DNA from: Actinomadura sp. 6K520
GTDB lineage: Bacteria; Actinomycetota; Actinomycetes; Streptosporangiales; Streptosporangiaceae
Assembly: GCF_004349245.1 (NCBI RefSeq)
Contig: NZ_SMLC01000030.1
Location: 1 to 59,234, forward strand
Reading direction: 5' to 3'
DNA length: 59,234 nt
How positions within the stretch are numbered: position 1 is the first letter of the stretch; every line of letters begins with the position of its first letter. Below the pieces are notes generated by a model. That model did not search any database and was not told where the DNA came from. It worked only from the letters and a program-made list of their open reading frames with translations. This document shows, piece by piece, positions 1 through 8,165 of this stretch. The position numbers and the translations under genes are program-made.

Positions 1-87
1 CCATGTGCGGGGCGGCAAATCTTACGAGAATCGTACAGGTCGCGCTTCGCAGGTGAGCGGGCACGCCCGGCGACCTACGGTCGTCGC

Positions 88-1101
88 ATGCGAGTGCTGC
101 TGACAGGATCGGCCGGGTTCATCGGCTCACACGTCGCCGAGGCACTGAGGGCCCGCGGGCATGAGGTGCGCGGGCTCGATCTGCTCCCGGGCGGGGAGGT
201 CGGGGATGTGCGCGACCGCGACGCGGTGGCGCACTGCGTGCGGGGCGTGGACGCTGTCTGCCATCAGGCCGCGATGGTCGGTCTCGGTGTGGACGTGTTC
301 GACCTCCCGGCGTACACGTCGGTGAACGTGGCCGGCACGGCGGTGCTCTTGGCCGAGATGGCGCGGGCCGGGGTGCACCGGCTGGTGCTGGCGTCCTCGA
401 TGGTCGTTTACGGGGAGGGTGCCTACACCTGCCGGAGTCATGGGGACGTCCGGCCGGGTCCGCGTACGGAGGACGACCTGCGGGCTGGACGGTTCGAGCC
501 GCCCTGCCCGGATTGCGGTAGCCCGCTGGAACCCGGTGTCGTCAGGGAGGACACGGCCCTCGACCCACGGAACGTCTATGCGGACACCAAGGTCGCACAG
601 GAGCACCTGGCCGCGTCCTGGGCGCGCATGACGGGCGGGCGCGTGGCGGCGTTGCGTTACCACAACGTGTACGGGCCGAGGATGCCGCTGGACACGCCCT
701 ACGCCGGGGTGGCCGCGCTGTTCCGGTCCCGGCTGCGGCGGGGTGAGGCACCGCTGGTGTACGAGGACGGGCGTCAGCGGCGGGACTTCGTCCACGTTCG
801 CGATGTGGCGCGCGCCAACGTCCTCGCGCTGGAGCGGTTGGAGGTGGCGCAGCAGGCACGGCTGCGGGCGTACAACGTCGCCAGTGGCAACCCGCGGTCC
901 ATAGCCGACATGGCGGAGGCGTTGGCCGATGTCCACGGCGGCCCGCCTCCGCAGGTGACCGGTGGCTACCGACTGGGCGATGTGCGGCACATCGTGGCCA
1001 GTCCCGAGCGTGCCCGGCAAGAACTCGGCTATGAGGCGGAGGTGCCTTTCGCCGGGGGCATCGCCGAGTTCGCCAAGGCGACGGTGGGGACGGGGCGGTG
1101 A
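88..1101 (+). CDS. NAD-dependent epimerase/dehydratase (extended SDR)
   Basis: This 337-residue protein is a nucleotide-sugar epimerase or dehydratase of the extended SDR family, acting in the cytoplasm. The N-terminus carries the NAD-binding GSAGFIG loop (residues 7-13). The catalytic YxxxK pair is Tyr164 and Lys168, with a Ser pair (LASSMVVYG) upstream. An insert at about residues 112-148 holds Cys115, His118, Cys140 and Cys143 (CPDC) and could be a small zinc site. It is the first gene of a plus-strand operon; the next gene starts inside its stop codon (GTGA). The substrate cannot be told from sequence. The neighbouring glycosyltransferases suggest it makes an activated sugar for a surface glycan or glycolipid. 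Confidence 0.9.
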   Translation: MRVLLTGSAGFIGSHVAEALRARGHEVRGLDLLPGGEVGDVRDRDAVAHCVRGVDAVCHQAAMVGLGVDVFDLPAYTSVNVAGTAVLLAEMARAGVHRLVLASSMVVYGEGAYTCRSHGDVRPGPRTEDDLRAGRFEPPCPDCGSPLEPGVVREDTALDPRNVYADTKVAQEHLAASWARMTGGRVAALRYHNVYGPRMPLDTPYAGVAALFRSRLRRGEAPLVYEDGRQRRDFVHVRDVARANVLALERLEVAQQARLRAYNVASGNPRSIADMAEALADVHGGPPPQVTGGYRLGDVRHIVASPERARQELGYEAEVPFAGGIAEFAKATVGTGR

Positions 1102-1772
1102 CCCGCGAAATCGATGTCATCCTGCCCTGCCTCAATGAGGCCGAGGCCCTGCCATGGGTGCTGTCGCGCATGCCGGAGGGGTTCCGTCCCATAGTGGTGG
1201 ACAACGCATCCACAGATGACTCGGCCGCTATAGCCCACCGTCATGGCGCCCATGTCGTGGAAGCCCCCCAACGGGGTTTCGGTGCCGCGTGCCACGCCGG
1301 CCTGGTGGCGGCCACCGCGGACCTCGTGTGCGTGATGGACGCCGACGCCTCGCTCGACCCGGGCGACCTGCCCCGCCTGCTCGCGGATCTCCACCGTGCC
1401 GGGCCTGAGCTGGTGCTCGGACGGCGCCGTCCGGTAGGGCGCGGAGCCTGGCCCCTGCACGCCCGGCTCGGCAACGCCGTCCTGGCCAGGTCGCTCAACC
1501 GGCGGGCAGGCACCGCGCTCCACGACCTCGGGCCGATGCGCGCCGCCCGCCGGGCCGACCTGCTGGCGCTGGAGCTGGCCGACCGCCGCTTCGGCTACCC
1601 CTTGGAGATGGTGCTGAGGGCGGCCGCCGCGGGCTGGCGGATCAGCGAGGTCGACGTCCCGTACCGGCCCCGTACCGGCCGGTCGAAGGTCACCGGGACG
1701 GTCGGCGGGACGGTACGGGCGGTGCGCGACATGCGGCGCGTGCTGGCCGAGGTGTCAGGGGCGGCGCCGTGA
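1098..1772 (+). CDS. Family 2 glycosyltransferase, dolichol-phosphate-mannose synthase-like
   Basis: A 224-residue GT-A fold glycosyltransferase. The N-terminal strand DVILPCLNEAEALP and the nucleotide-binding VVDNASTDDS segment are typical of family 2. VCVMDADASLDP supplies the DxD metal motif. The C-terminus lacks membrane helices, so this is a short soluble or peripheral form resembling polyprenyl-phosphate sugar synthases. It starts with GTG overlapping the stop of the epimerase gene and ends in a GTGA overlap with the next gene, so translation is probably coupled. It probably transfers a sugar to a lipid carrier or small acceptor; the acceptor is unknown. Confidence 0.88.
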   Translation: MTREIDVILPCLNEAEALPWVLSRMPEGFRPIVVDNASTDDSAAIAHRHGAHVVEAPQRGFGAACHAGLVAATADLVCVMDADASLDPGDLPRLLADLHRAGPELVLGRRRPVGRGAWPLHARLGNAVLARSLNRRAGTALHDLGPMRAARRADLLALELADRRFGYPLEMVLRAAAAGWRISEVDVPYRPRTGRSKVTGTVGGTVRAVRDMRRVLAEVSGAAP

Positions 1773-2425
1773 CCGCCGATCTGCTCGTGATCGCCAAGGA
1801 GCCCGTCGCCGGGCGGGTGAAAACCCGGCTGACGCCCCCGTACACACCCGGGCAGGCGGCCGGGCTGGCGGAGGCGTCCCTGGCCGACACGCTCGGCGCC
1901 GTCGCCCGCACCCCGGCCGGGGCCCGCACCCTCGTCCTGAGCGGCCGTCCCGGTCCGTGGCTGCCGCCCGGCCTGCGGGTGCTCCCGCAGCGCGGGGACG
2001 GCCTGGACGAGCGGCTCGCGCACGCATTCGACGACGGCTACGCCGGGCGCCCGCTCGTCCTGATCGGCATGGACACCCCCCAGGCCGGCCCCGGCCTGCT
2101 GGCACGGGCGGGGGCGGCGCTGCGGACCCGGGACGCGGTGTTCGGCCCGGCGGCCGACGGCGGGTTCTGGCTGCTCGGCCTGGCCCACCCGGACGCGCGG
2201 CTGCTGCGCGGCGTACCGATGTCCCGCCCCGACACCGGCCGGATCCAGCTCGCCCGGCTGCGCGCGGCCGGACTGGACGTCGCGCTGCTGCCGGAGCTGA
2301 CCGACGTGGACACCGCCCGCGACGCGGCCGAGGTCGCGGGGCTGGCGCCGCAAGGCCGCTTCGCCGCCGCCGTCCGGGCCGCCGGGGCCGCCGTGCGGGA
2401 GCCGGTACAGGCGGGGACGAAGTGA
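1769..2425 (+). CDS. DUF2064 / TIGR04282-type glycosyltransferase
   Basis: A 218-residue protein of the DUF2064 family, a GT-A fold group sometimes named for arsenosugar biosynthesis. The opening IAKEPVAGRVKTRL and the later PAADGGFWLLGL segment are its hallmark motifs. It overlaps both neighbours by four bases. In actinomycetes this family often lies beside an epimerase, a family 2 glycosyltransferase and a methyltransferase, as here, so it probably works in the same sugar pathway. The arsenosugar name is a family label. The true arsenic genes of this window are 8 kb away, so I do not assign that role. Confidence 0.85.
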   Translation: MTADLLVIAKEPVAGRVKTRLTPPYTPGQAAGLAEASLADTLGAVARTPAGARTLVLSGRPGPWLPPGLRVLPQRGDGLDERLAHAFDDGYAGRPLVLIGMDTPQAGPGLLARAGAALRTRDAVFGPAADGGFWLLGLAHPDARLLRGVPMSRPDTGRIQLARLRAAGLDVALLPELTDVDTARDAAEVAGLAPQGRFAAAVRAAGAAVREPVQAGTK

Positions 2426-3039
2426 TCGGCGAGCTGTACGAGCGGGCCCTGGAGGGGAGCGCCGGAGTCGAGGTCGAGGACGGCACGGGCCGCCGCAGCG
2501 CGCTGCCCGTCCAGGAGTGGATGGCGCTGCGTCCCGGCGACCAGGGCGTGCTCGATCGTTGCGACGGCCCCACGCTGGACGTCGGATCCGGGCCCGGGCG
2601 GCTCACCGCCGCGCTGACCGAGCGCGGGATGCTCGCCCTCGGCATCGATACCGCACCGCACGCGGTGGCGCTGACGGTGGCGGCCGGCGGCCCGGCGCTG
2701 TGCCGGGACGTGTTCGGGCGGGTGCCGGGCGCCGGGATCTGGACGACGCTGCTGCTGGCCGACGGCAACATCGGCATCGGTGGTGCCCCCTCCGCCCTGC
2801 TGGCCCGGGCGTTCACCCTGCTCGCTCCCGGCGGGCGGGTCCTCGCCGAGGTGCGGGCGCCCGGGACGGGGGCGTACACCGGTCCCGTCCGGCTCCGCGC
2901 CGGCCAGGCGGTCGGTGAGTGGTTCCCGTGGGCGTGGGTGTCCGCGGACGACATCGCAGGGTTCGCCGGGGAGTGCGGTGCCGCCGTGAAGGAGACCTGG
3001 GAGGAGGCGGGCCGATGGTTCGTCGCGCTGAGCCGCTGA
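2422..3039 (+). CDS. Class I SAM-dependent methyltransferase
   Basis: A 205-residue methyltransferase starting at the GTG that overlaps the previous stop (GTGA). Motif I is LDVGSGPGRL, followed by the acidic end of strand 2 (LGIDTAPHA) and a post-motif LLAPGGRVLAEV segment. It is short for the class and has no clear extra substrate domain. Its tail overlaps the start of the molybdopterin oxidoreductase by 25 bases. Its place in the operon suggests it methylates a product of the preceding sugar enzymes, but the substrate is unknown. Confidence 0.85.
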   Translation: MIGELYERALEGSAGVEVEDGTGRRSALPVQEWMALRPGDQGVLDRCDGPTLDVGSGPGRLTAALTERGMLALGIDTAPHAVALTVAAGGPALCRDVFGRVPGAGIWTTLLLADGNIGIGGAPSALLARAFTLLAPGGRVLAEVRAPGTGAYTGPVRLRAGQAVGEWFPWAWVSADDIAGFAGECGAAVKETWEEAGRWFVALSR

Positions 3040-4148
3040 CTCCTTCGCGCGTGCCGCGCTTCAAGAGCCGCCTGCATGACGAACGCGTGGCGGCCTGGCT
3101 GGGGATATGGCTGGGCGTCGCGTTCACCACCGCGTTCGTCACGGGGCTGATCAGCCACTTCATGCAGCAACCGCCGGGTTGGCTGATGTGGCCGTCACGT
3201 CCGGTGAATCTGTACCGGGTTACGCAGGGCCTGCATGTCATCGGCGGGCTGGCCACGATCCCCTTGCTGCTGGCGAAGATGTGGACGGTCTATCCCAGGC
3301 TGTTCCAGCGGCCGCCGGTCCGTTCCGTAGGGCACGCCGTCGAGCGGGCGCTGATATTCGTCCTCGTGGGGGCGGCACTGTTCCAGCTCGTCACGGGGGT
3401 GTTGAACATCTCCTACTGGTACGCCTTCCCGTTCTTCTTCACATCGGCCCATTACTGGACGGCGTACATCCTCGTTGGGTCCCTCGTCATACACGTGGTG
3501 AACAAGTGGCCCAAGGTGCAGCGCACCGTGATGAAGCGCCCGGAGGACGGCCTCGACCGGCGCGGGTTCCTGCTTGGCGTCGCGGCCGCTAGCGGAACGG
3601 TCGCCGTCACTACGGTCGGTGAGGCGTTCTCCCCGCTGGCCAAGGCGGCGTTGCTGGCGCCCAGGCGTCCCGGGGTCGGCCCTCAAGGAGTGCCGGTCAA
3701 CAGGTCGGCGTACGCGGCCGGGGTCAGCCTGGCGGCCGCCGGCGATCCGGCCTGGCGGCTACGGGTCACTGGACGAGTCCAACGAGAACTGTCCCTCTCA
3801 CTGGAGGAGTTGCAAACACTCCCGTCCCATTCCGCCAGGCTGCCCATCGCGTGCGTGGAAGGCTGGAGCGCCGGGGCCACCTGGCACGGCATCCGGCTAC
3901 GGGATCTCCTCCACATGGCCGGGGTCGCCGGCGACGCCCGCGTGCGGCTCGTATCCATGGAAGCCAGGGGGCTCTTCCGGACCTCCTGGGTCAGCCCCCG
4001 CCACTGGCACGACCCGTTGACCCTGCTGGCTCTCATCGTGAACGGGGAACCCCTCGACCTCGACCACGGGTTCCCTTGCCGGCTGATCGCGCCCAACCGC
4101 CCGGGTGTGCATCAGACGAAATGGGTGCGCCAGGTGGTCGTCGTATGA
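3015..4148 (+). CDS. Membrane-anchored molybdopterin-dependent oxidoreductase (sulfite oxidase/MsrP-like)
   Basis: This 377-residue fusion has four N-terminal membrane helices followed by a sulfite-oxidase-fold molybdopterin domain. The start is the ATG with GGAGGAGG about eight bases upstream. The helices contain paired histidines (LISHFM, GLHVIGG, SAHYW, VIHVVNKW) as in b-type cytochrome membrane anchors. A twin-arginine-like DRRGFLLG sequence follows the fourth helix, so the catalytic domain probably faces outside. PIACVEGWSAGATWHG holds the cysteine expected to ligate molybdenum. The arrangement resembles an MsrP-like catalytic unit fused to an MsrQ-like heme anchor. The substrate is unknown; methionine sulfoxide or an electron-carrier-linked S- or N-oxide are possibilities. 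Confidence 0.85.
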   Translation: MVRRAEPLTPSRVPRFKSRLHDERVAAWLGIWLGVAFTTAFVTGLISHFMQQPPGWLMWPSRPVNLYRVTQGLHVIGGLATIPLLLAKMWTVYPRLFQRPPVRSVGHAVERALIFVLVGAALFQLVTGVLNISYWYAFPFFFTSAHYWTAYILVGSLVIHVVNKWPKVQRTVMKRPEDGLDRRGFLLGVAAASGTVAVTTVGEAFSPLAKAALLAPRRPGVGPQGVPVNRSAYAAGVSLAAAGDPAWRLRVTGRVQRELSLSLEELQTLPSHSARLPIACVEGWSAGATWHGIRLRDLLHMAGVAGDARVRLVSMEARGLFRTSWVSPRHWHDPLTLLALIVNGEPLDLDHGFPCRLIAPNRPGVHQTKWVRQVVVV

Positions 4149-4211
4149 GGGCGAGCACCGTATGAAGACGAGAACCCTATGAAGACGAGCATCGTATGAG
4201 GACGCGCATCA
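4144..4211 (+). repeat. Four tandem 17-bp repeats carrying chained ATGA mini-ORFs
   Basis: Four copies of a 17-base unit (consensus TATGARGACGAGMAYCS) start at 4144, 4161, 4178 and 4195. Each contains an ATG. Because 17 is not a multiple of three, the ATG of every copy opens a six-codon frame whose TGA overlaps the ATG of the next copy. The first copy overlaps the stop of the oxidoreductase gene and the last supplies the start of the following gene. The array looks like repeated duplication of that gene's own start region (encoding MRTRI). Confidence 0.9.
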
Positions 4212-4606
4212 CCGTTTATGCGATCGGCGCGGGGTTCATCCTTCTCGGGCTGTGGGGCGTCCTCACGGGGACCACCAATCCCCGGGGCTGGGGGGTCTGG
4301 TTCGCGGGGGCGGTGGTCGTCCATGACGGGATCTTCGTCCCCTGCGTGCTGCTCCTGGGGGCGCTCACCACTCGCCTGCCCGCGTCCCACCGGAGGTTTG
4401 TGCAGGCCACGCTGGTGGTGGGCGGCTCGGTGGCGCTTGTCGCGCTGCCCATGGTCCTGGGGTACGGGCGGCGGGCCGACAACCCGTCCATCCTGCCGCT
4501 CGCCTACGGCAGGAACCTCATCATCGCCCTTTCCACCATCGCCGTGGTCGCCGTCGTGTGGACCGCGTTGGTCCGTCATAGGAAGCGTTTCGATGACACT
4601 CGGTGA
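4196..4606 (+). CDS. Small four-helix membrane protein, function unknown
   Basis: A 136-residue integral membrane protein with four predicted helices, around residues 8-25, 37-56, 70-88 and 105-122. The loop between helices 3 and 4 carries YGRRADNPSILPLAYGRN. I do not recognise a named family beyond an actinobacterial hypothetical membrane protein. Its start codon lies in the last copy of the 17-bp repeat, so ribosomes may reach it by reinitiation. It overlaps the next membrane protein gene by 14 bases and may partner with it or with the oxidoreductase upstream. Confidence 0.75.
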   Translation: MRTRITVYAIGAGFILLGLWGVLTGTTNPRGWGVWFAGAVVVHDGIFVPCVLLLGALTTRLPASHRRFVQATLVVGGSVALVALPMVLGYGRRADNPSILPLAYGRNLIIALSTIAVVAVVWTALVRHRKRFDDTR

Positions 4607-5921
4607 GCTGAAGCGGCGACGCCCCGTCTCCCCTCCTGAAGCGGCTGAGCGGAGTGCCCGGTCCGGGTGGATCGCGGTCGCGCTCTGGGCGCTGCTGATC
4701 ATCGGTGCGTTGGTCACAGGGGAGGGACTGCGCCGCGCGGGGCTCTCCACAGAAGACAACCTGCCTCCGCTCCACGCCGAACCCCGGTTGCTCACCTGGC
4801 AGATGCTGCCCGCCGCCTGCGTGGCCGCCGTCGCCGTGAGCGTCCTGCCGTCCCTTGCCCAGCGGCTGTCCTGGCGGCTGTTGTTGCCGGTGTCCTGGGT
4901 CGCGGCCGTGGCGTGGACGGTCGCGCTCGCACTGAGCGATGGTCTGGACGCTTTGCACCGCCCCTTGGACTCGCCCACCGAATACCCGGCCGGACTTGAT
5001 GCCGTACGGGCCGACCCAGGGGTGTGGCTGAGCACGTTCACCGAGAGGCTGGGCGGCTACACCACCCACGTACGGGGACACCCGCCGCTGCCGATGCTGG
5101 TCTTGTGGGCGCTGGAGGAGACCGGCCTACGCGGCACCGGCTGGTCTGCCGCCCTCATCATCCTGGTGGGAACCTCGGCGGTCGCCGCCATCGCCATCAC
5201 GGTCCGGTGCGTCGCCGACGAGGCCACGGCCCGGCGCGCGGTGCCCTTCCTGGCCCTGGCGCCGCTCGCGCTGTGGATAGCCACGTCCATGGACGCCTTC
5301 TTCCTCGGCGTCGGCGCCTGGGCCACCGCCCTGGTCGCCGTAGCCGCCAAGCGAGGGAACCTGCTCGCGGCCGCGGGAGGCGGTCTTCTCCTGGGGACGC
5401 TCCCCTACCTCAGCTACGGCCTGCTCCCGCTCTTCGCGCTGCCCCTGGCCGCCGCCCTCCTCACCCGGATCACCCCACGCCTGGCCGTGGTGCTGCTCTG
5501 CTGCGCGGCGATCGTCCCGTTGGCCTTCACCCTGGGCGGCTTCTGGTGGCCGGACGGGGTAGCGGCGACCCACGAGACCTACGTCATCAGCAGAGGATCC
5601 GCACAGCGCTCTTACGCCTACTTCGTCATCGCCAACATCGCCGTGCTCGGCCTATTGGTGGGACCGGCGACCGCCCACGCCCTACCCGCGTCACTCTCCA
5701 ATCGCCGTCCCCTGGCCTGGCTGGTGGGGGCGGCCCTGGTCGGCCTGCTCGCACTGGACGTCTCAGGCGTGACCAGGGGTGAGGTGGAACGCATCTGGGT
5801 GCCCTATGCGGCTTGGGTGGTCGTCGCGGCGGCCCAGCACAAGCCTCCGGCTCGCCTCTGGCTGTCGGCCCAGGCCGTCCTGGCACTGACCCTCCAGGCA
5901 CTCATACTCTCCCCCTGGTAG
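4593..5921 (+). CDS. Polytopic membrane protein, glycosyltransferase (GT-C)-like
   Basis: A 442-residue protein with about ten to eleven membrane helices. The start is taken at ATG 4593, which overlaps the preceding gene by 14 bases; the open frame runs further upstream but only as a shadow of that gene. The first extracytoplasmic loop (about residues 125-165) ends in THVRGHPPLPML, like the acceptor-side loops of GT-C mannosyltransferases, and no soluble domain is present. Its position at the end of a sugar operon supports a role in moving or transferring lipid-linked sugars. This is inferred; no catalytic motif is diagnostic. Confidence 0.7.
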   Translation: MTLGELKRRRPVSPPEAAERSARSGWIAVALWALLIIGALVTGEGLRRAGLSTEDNLPPLHAEPRLLTWQMLPAACVAAVAVSVLPSLAQRLSWRLLLPVSWVAAVAWTVALALSDGLDALHRPLDSPTEYPAGLDAVRADPGVWLSTFTERLGGYTTHVRGHPPLPMLVLWALEETGLRGTGWSAALIILVGTSAVAAIAITVRCVADEATARRAVPFLALAPLALWIATSMDAFFLGVGAWATALVAVAAKRGNLLAAAGGGLLLGTLPYLSYGLLPLFALPLAAALLTRITPRLAVVLLCCAAIVPLAFTLGGFWWPDGVAATHETYVISRGSAQRSYAYFVIANIAVLGLLVGPATAHALPASLSNRRPLAWLVGAALVGLLALDVSGVTRGEVERIWVPYAAWVVVAAAQHKPPARLWLSAQAVLALTLQALILSPW

Positions 5922-6121
5922 CACGAACAGGCCAGCACAAAGCGCAGAATCCCGTGGGAGGGGAGCGGTTCTGCACGGGGTAGTTCCCGCTCAGCGCCCC
6001 TGGCCTCCACCCCGGCACAGCCTTCTTTGGAGGTGTGCACCGGAGCGTGGGTACGGGCAGGTTCCGCCAGGTCGGGTGCTGGATGCTGCGTTCGGGGCAA
6101 GGTGTGGTGGTATGTGCTCGG

Positions 6122-7534
6122 GTGGAAGGGTGTTCGCTCAAGGGAGCCGTTCTGATTCAGCGGATTCGTCTGAGCTCGTCTCGCAGGCCGCGAGGGGCGG
6201 CGCTGCTAGAGCGGTTTCAGCACCCCGCCCAGGTCGTGGTCAGCGGGTTCGCGGTGACGATCGCGGCGGGGACGCTGCTGCTGTCGCTGCCGCAGGCGAC
6301 GGCGGGCGAAGGGTCGGCGCCCTGGCTGGACGCGCTGTTCACCTCGACGTCGGCGGTGTGCGTGACCGGGCTGGTCACAGTCGACACCGGCACCTACTGG
6401 TCGACGTTCGGCGAACTGGTGATCCTGGGGCTGATCCAGGTGGGCGGTCTGGGGCTGATGACGCTCGCCACCCTGTTCGCGGTACTGCTGTCGCGTCGGC
6501 TGGGGCTGCGGGCCCGGATGGCGGCCCAGGCGGAGACCAAGACCATGCGGATGGCCGACGTGCGGCGCGTCGTACGCAACGTGGTCCTGTTCAGCCTGGT
6601 GTCGGAGGCGGTGGTCGCCGGGGTGCTGACCGCCCGGCTGGTACTGGGCCACGGCGAACCTTTAGGCCGTGCCCTCTACCTGGGGGTGTTCCATGCGGTG
6701 TCGGCCTTCAACAACGCCGGGTTCGCCCTGTGGCCCGACAGCCTCGTCCGGTTCGCGACCGATCCCTGGATCAATCTGACGATCTGCACGGCGGTCATCG
6801 TCGGCGGGCTCGGCTTCCCCGTCGTCTTCGATCTGGTGCGGCAATGGCGGCATCCCGCCGGGTGGACGATCCTCACCCGGGTGACACTGACCATGACGGC
6901 CCTGCTCCTGGTCGGCGGAACGCTCGTATTGACCGTTGCCGAGTGGGACAATCCCGGAACCCTGGGCGCGATGCCGCGACCGTCGCGGTGGCTGGCGGGT
7001 TTCGCGGCGGCGGTCATGCCGCGCACCGCCGGTTTCAACACCATCGACGTGGCCCAGATGCGGACGGAGAGCTGGCTGGCCACCGACGTGCTGATGTTCA
7101 TCGGGGGCGGCAGCGCCGGCACCGCCGGCGGAATCAAGGTCACCACGTTCGGGCTGCTGGGGTTCGTCCTGTGGGCCGAGATGCGCGGCGAGGCGCGGGT
7201 GAACGTCGGTCACCGGCGGCTCCCCGAAGGCACGCAGCGTCAGGCATTGGCGATCGTGCTGCTGAGCGTCGGCCTGGTCACCGCCATGACGTTCACGCTG
7301 CTGTCCCTGACCTCGTACTCGCTGGACCAGGTGCTGTTCGAGGTCACCTCAGCGTTCGGCACGGTCGGCCTGTCCACCGGCATCACCGCCGATCTTCCGG
7401 ACACCGGGCATCTGCTGCTGGTCGCCCTGATGTTCCTGGGACGCATCGGGCCACTGACGTTCGCGACCGCGCTCGCCCTGCGCGAGCGCGCCCACCTCTA
7501 CGAACTACCTGAGGAACGCCCCATCGTCGGCTGA
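6122..7534 (+). CDS. TrkH/KtrB-family potassium uptake channel subunit
   Basis: A potassium-translocating membrane subunit with the four-fold M1-P-M2 repeat. The four pore loops carry the selectivity-filter glycines: TSAVCVTGL, FNNAGFALW, RTAGFNTID and FGTVGLSTG. The start is uncertain. GTG 6122 is given, but a CTG at 6152 follows an AGGGAG with five-base spacing and would remove a tail that is not family-like. No KtrA/TrkA cytoplasmic RCK partner gene is in the window, so the gating subunit must be encoded elsewhere. I looked for a c-di-AMP riboswitch in the 200-base leader and could not see one. Confidence 0.9.
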   Translation: MEGCSLKGAVLIQRIRLSSSRRPRGAALLERFQHPAQVVVSGFAVTIAAGTLLLSLPQATAGEGSAPWLDALFTSTSAVCVTGLVTVDTGTYWSTFGELVILGLIQVGGLGLMTLATLFAVLLSRRLGLRARMAAQAETKTMRMADVRRVVRNVVLFSLVSEAVVAGVLTARLVLGHGEPLGRALYLGVFHAVSAFNNAGFALWPDSLVRFATDPWINLTICTAVIVGGLGFPVVFDLVRQWRHPAGWTILTRVTLTMTALLLVGGTLVLTVAEWDNPGTLGAMPRPSRWLAGFAAAVMPRTAGFNTIDVAQMRTESWLATDVLMFIGGGSAGTAGGIKVTTFGLLGFVLWAEMRGEARVNVGHRRLPEGTQRQALAIVLLSVGLVTAMTFTLLSLTSYSLDQVLFEVTSAFGTVGLSTGITADLPDTGHLLLVALMFLGRIGPLTFATALALRERAHLYELPEERPIVG

Positions 7535-7581
7535 TACGAGACGACCCTCATGGCGGCTGGAAGAGTTCGGCACCGGTGTGC

Positions 7582-8106
7582 TCACGCGGGGGAGGACGGC
7601 TGGTTGCCGGCGACCAGGTTGAACGACCCGGTGAGCATGTTGAGGGTGACGAGGCCGACGATCTCGCTGATGACCCGGTCGGTCCAGCCGTGCCCGCGCA
7701 GGGCGGCCACGTCGTCCGAGGTGAGGGAGGACGGTTCGGTCAGGACCCGCAGCGCGAAGTCGACCAGCGCGGCCTCGCGGGCGTCGGCCGAGGTGCCCTG
7801 CCGGGCGAGGGCGATGTCGCTCCCGGTGAGTCCCGCGGCCCGGCCCGCCTCGATGTGCGCGGCCATGCAGGTACCGCAGCCGATCCACTCCTGGAGGGCC
7901 AGGGAGATCTTCTCGCTCAGCGGGCGGGGAATCTTGCTCCTTTTCATCGCCCGGGAAAGCTCCAGGTAGCCCTGGAGGAGGGCGGGCGAGTGGGCCATGG
8001 TGCTGACCATGTCGCCGGCGGATCCGTGCCGGCCGATGATGTCGGCGAGGAGTTCGCGGGACTTGGCCGGTGCCTCGTCCGGGGTGAGCGGGGGCAGGTT
8101 CCGCAT
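7582..8106 (-). CDS. AhpD-like carboxymuconolactone decarboxylase family protein
   Basis: A 174-residue all-helical protein of the AhpD/CMD family, with the peroxidase-type motif WIGCGTCMAAH: Cys77, Cys80 and His84. It may act as a thiol-dependent alkylhydroperoxidase in the cytoplasm. ATG 8106 is preferred because GGAG lies seven bases upstream; an in-frame ATG at 8118 is an alternative. It lies 59 bases downstream of the MFS exporter gene on the same strand, so the two are probably co-transcribed from the promoter with palindromes at 9631-9677. That pairing suggests a response to an electrophile, metal or reactive sulfur species. Confidence 0.85.
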   Translation of the reverse strand: MRNLPPLTPDEAPAKSRELLADIIGRHGSAGDMVSTMAHSPALLQGYLELSRAMKRSKIPRPLSEKISLALQEWIGCGTCMAAHIEAGRAAGLTGSDIALARQGTSADAREAALVDFALRVLTEPSSLTSDDVAALRGHGWTDRVISEIVGLVTLNMLTGSFNLVAGNQPSSPA

Positions 8107-8165
8107 GATCGTCTCCATCCGTGTCGGAGGGGGCCGCCGGACGCGGCCCCCTCGGTTCGTCCCGG

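Noticed and set aside
1755..3170. 471-codon minus-strand frame across the DUF2064 and methyltransferase genes
   Set aside because: It has repeated Arg/Pro/Ala runs and no domain, and runs antisense to genes with clear family motifs.
5922..6121. Possible c-di-AMP riboswitch before the potassium channel gene
   Set aside because: Expected for some ktr genes, but I could not find the conserved ydaO core in the 200-base leader.
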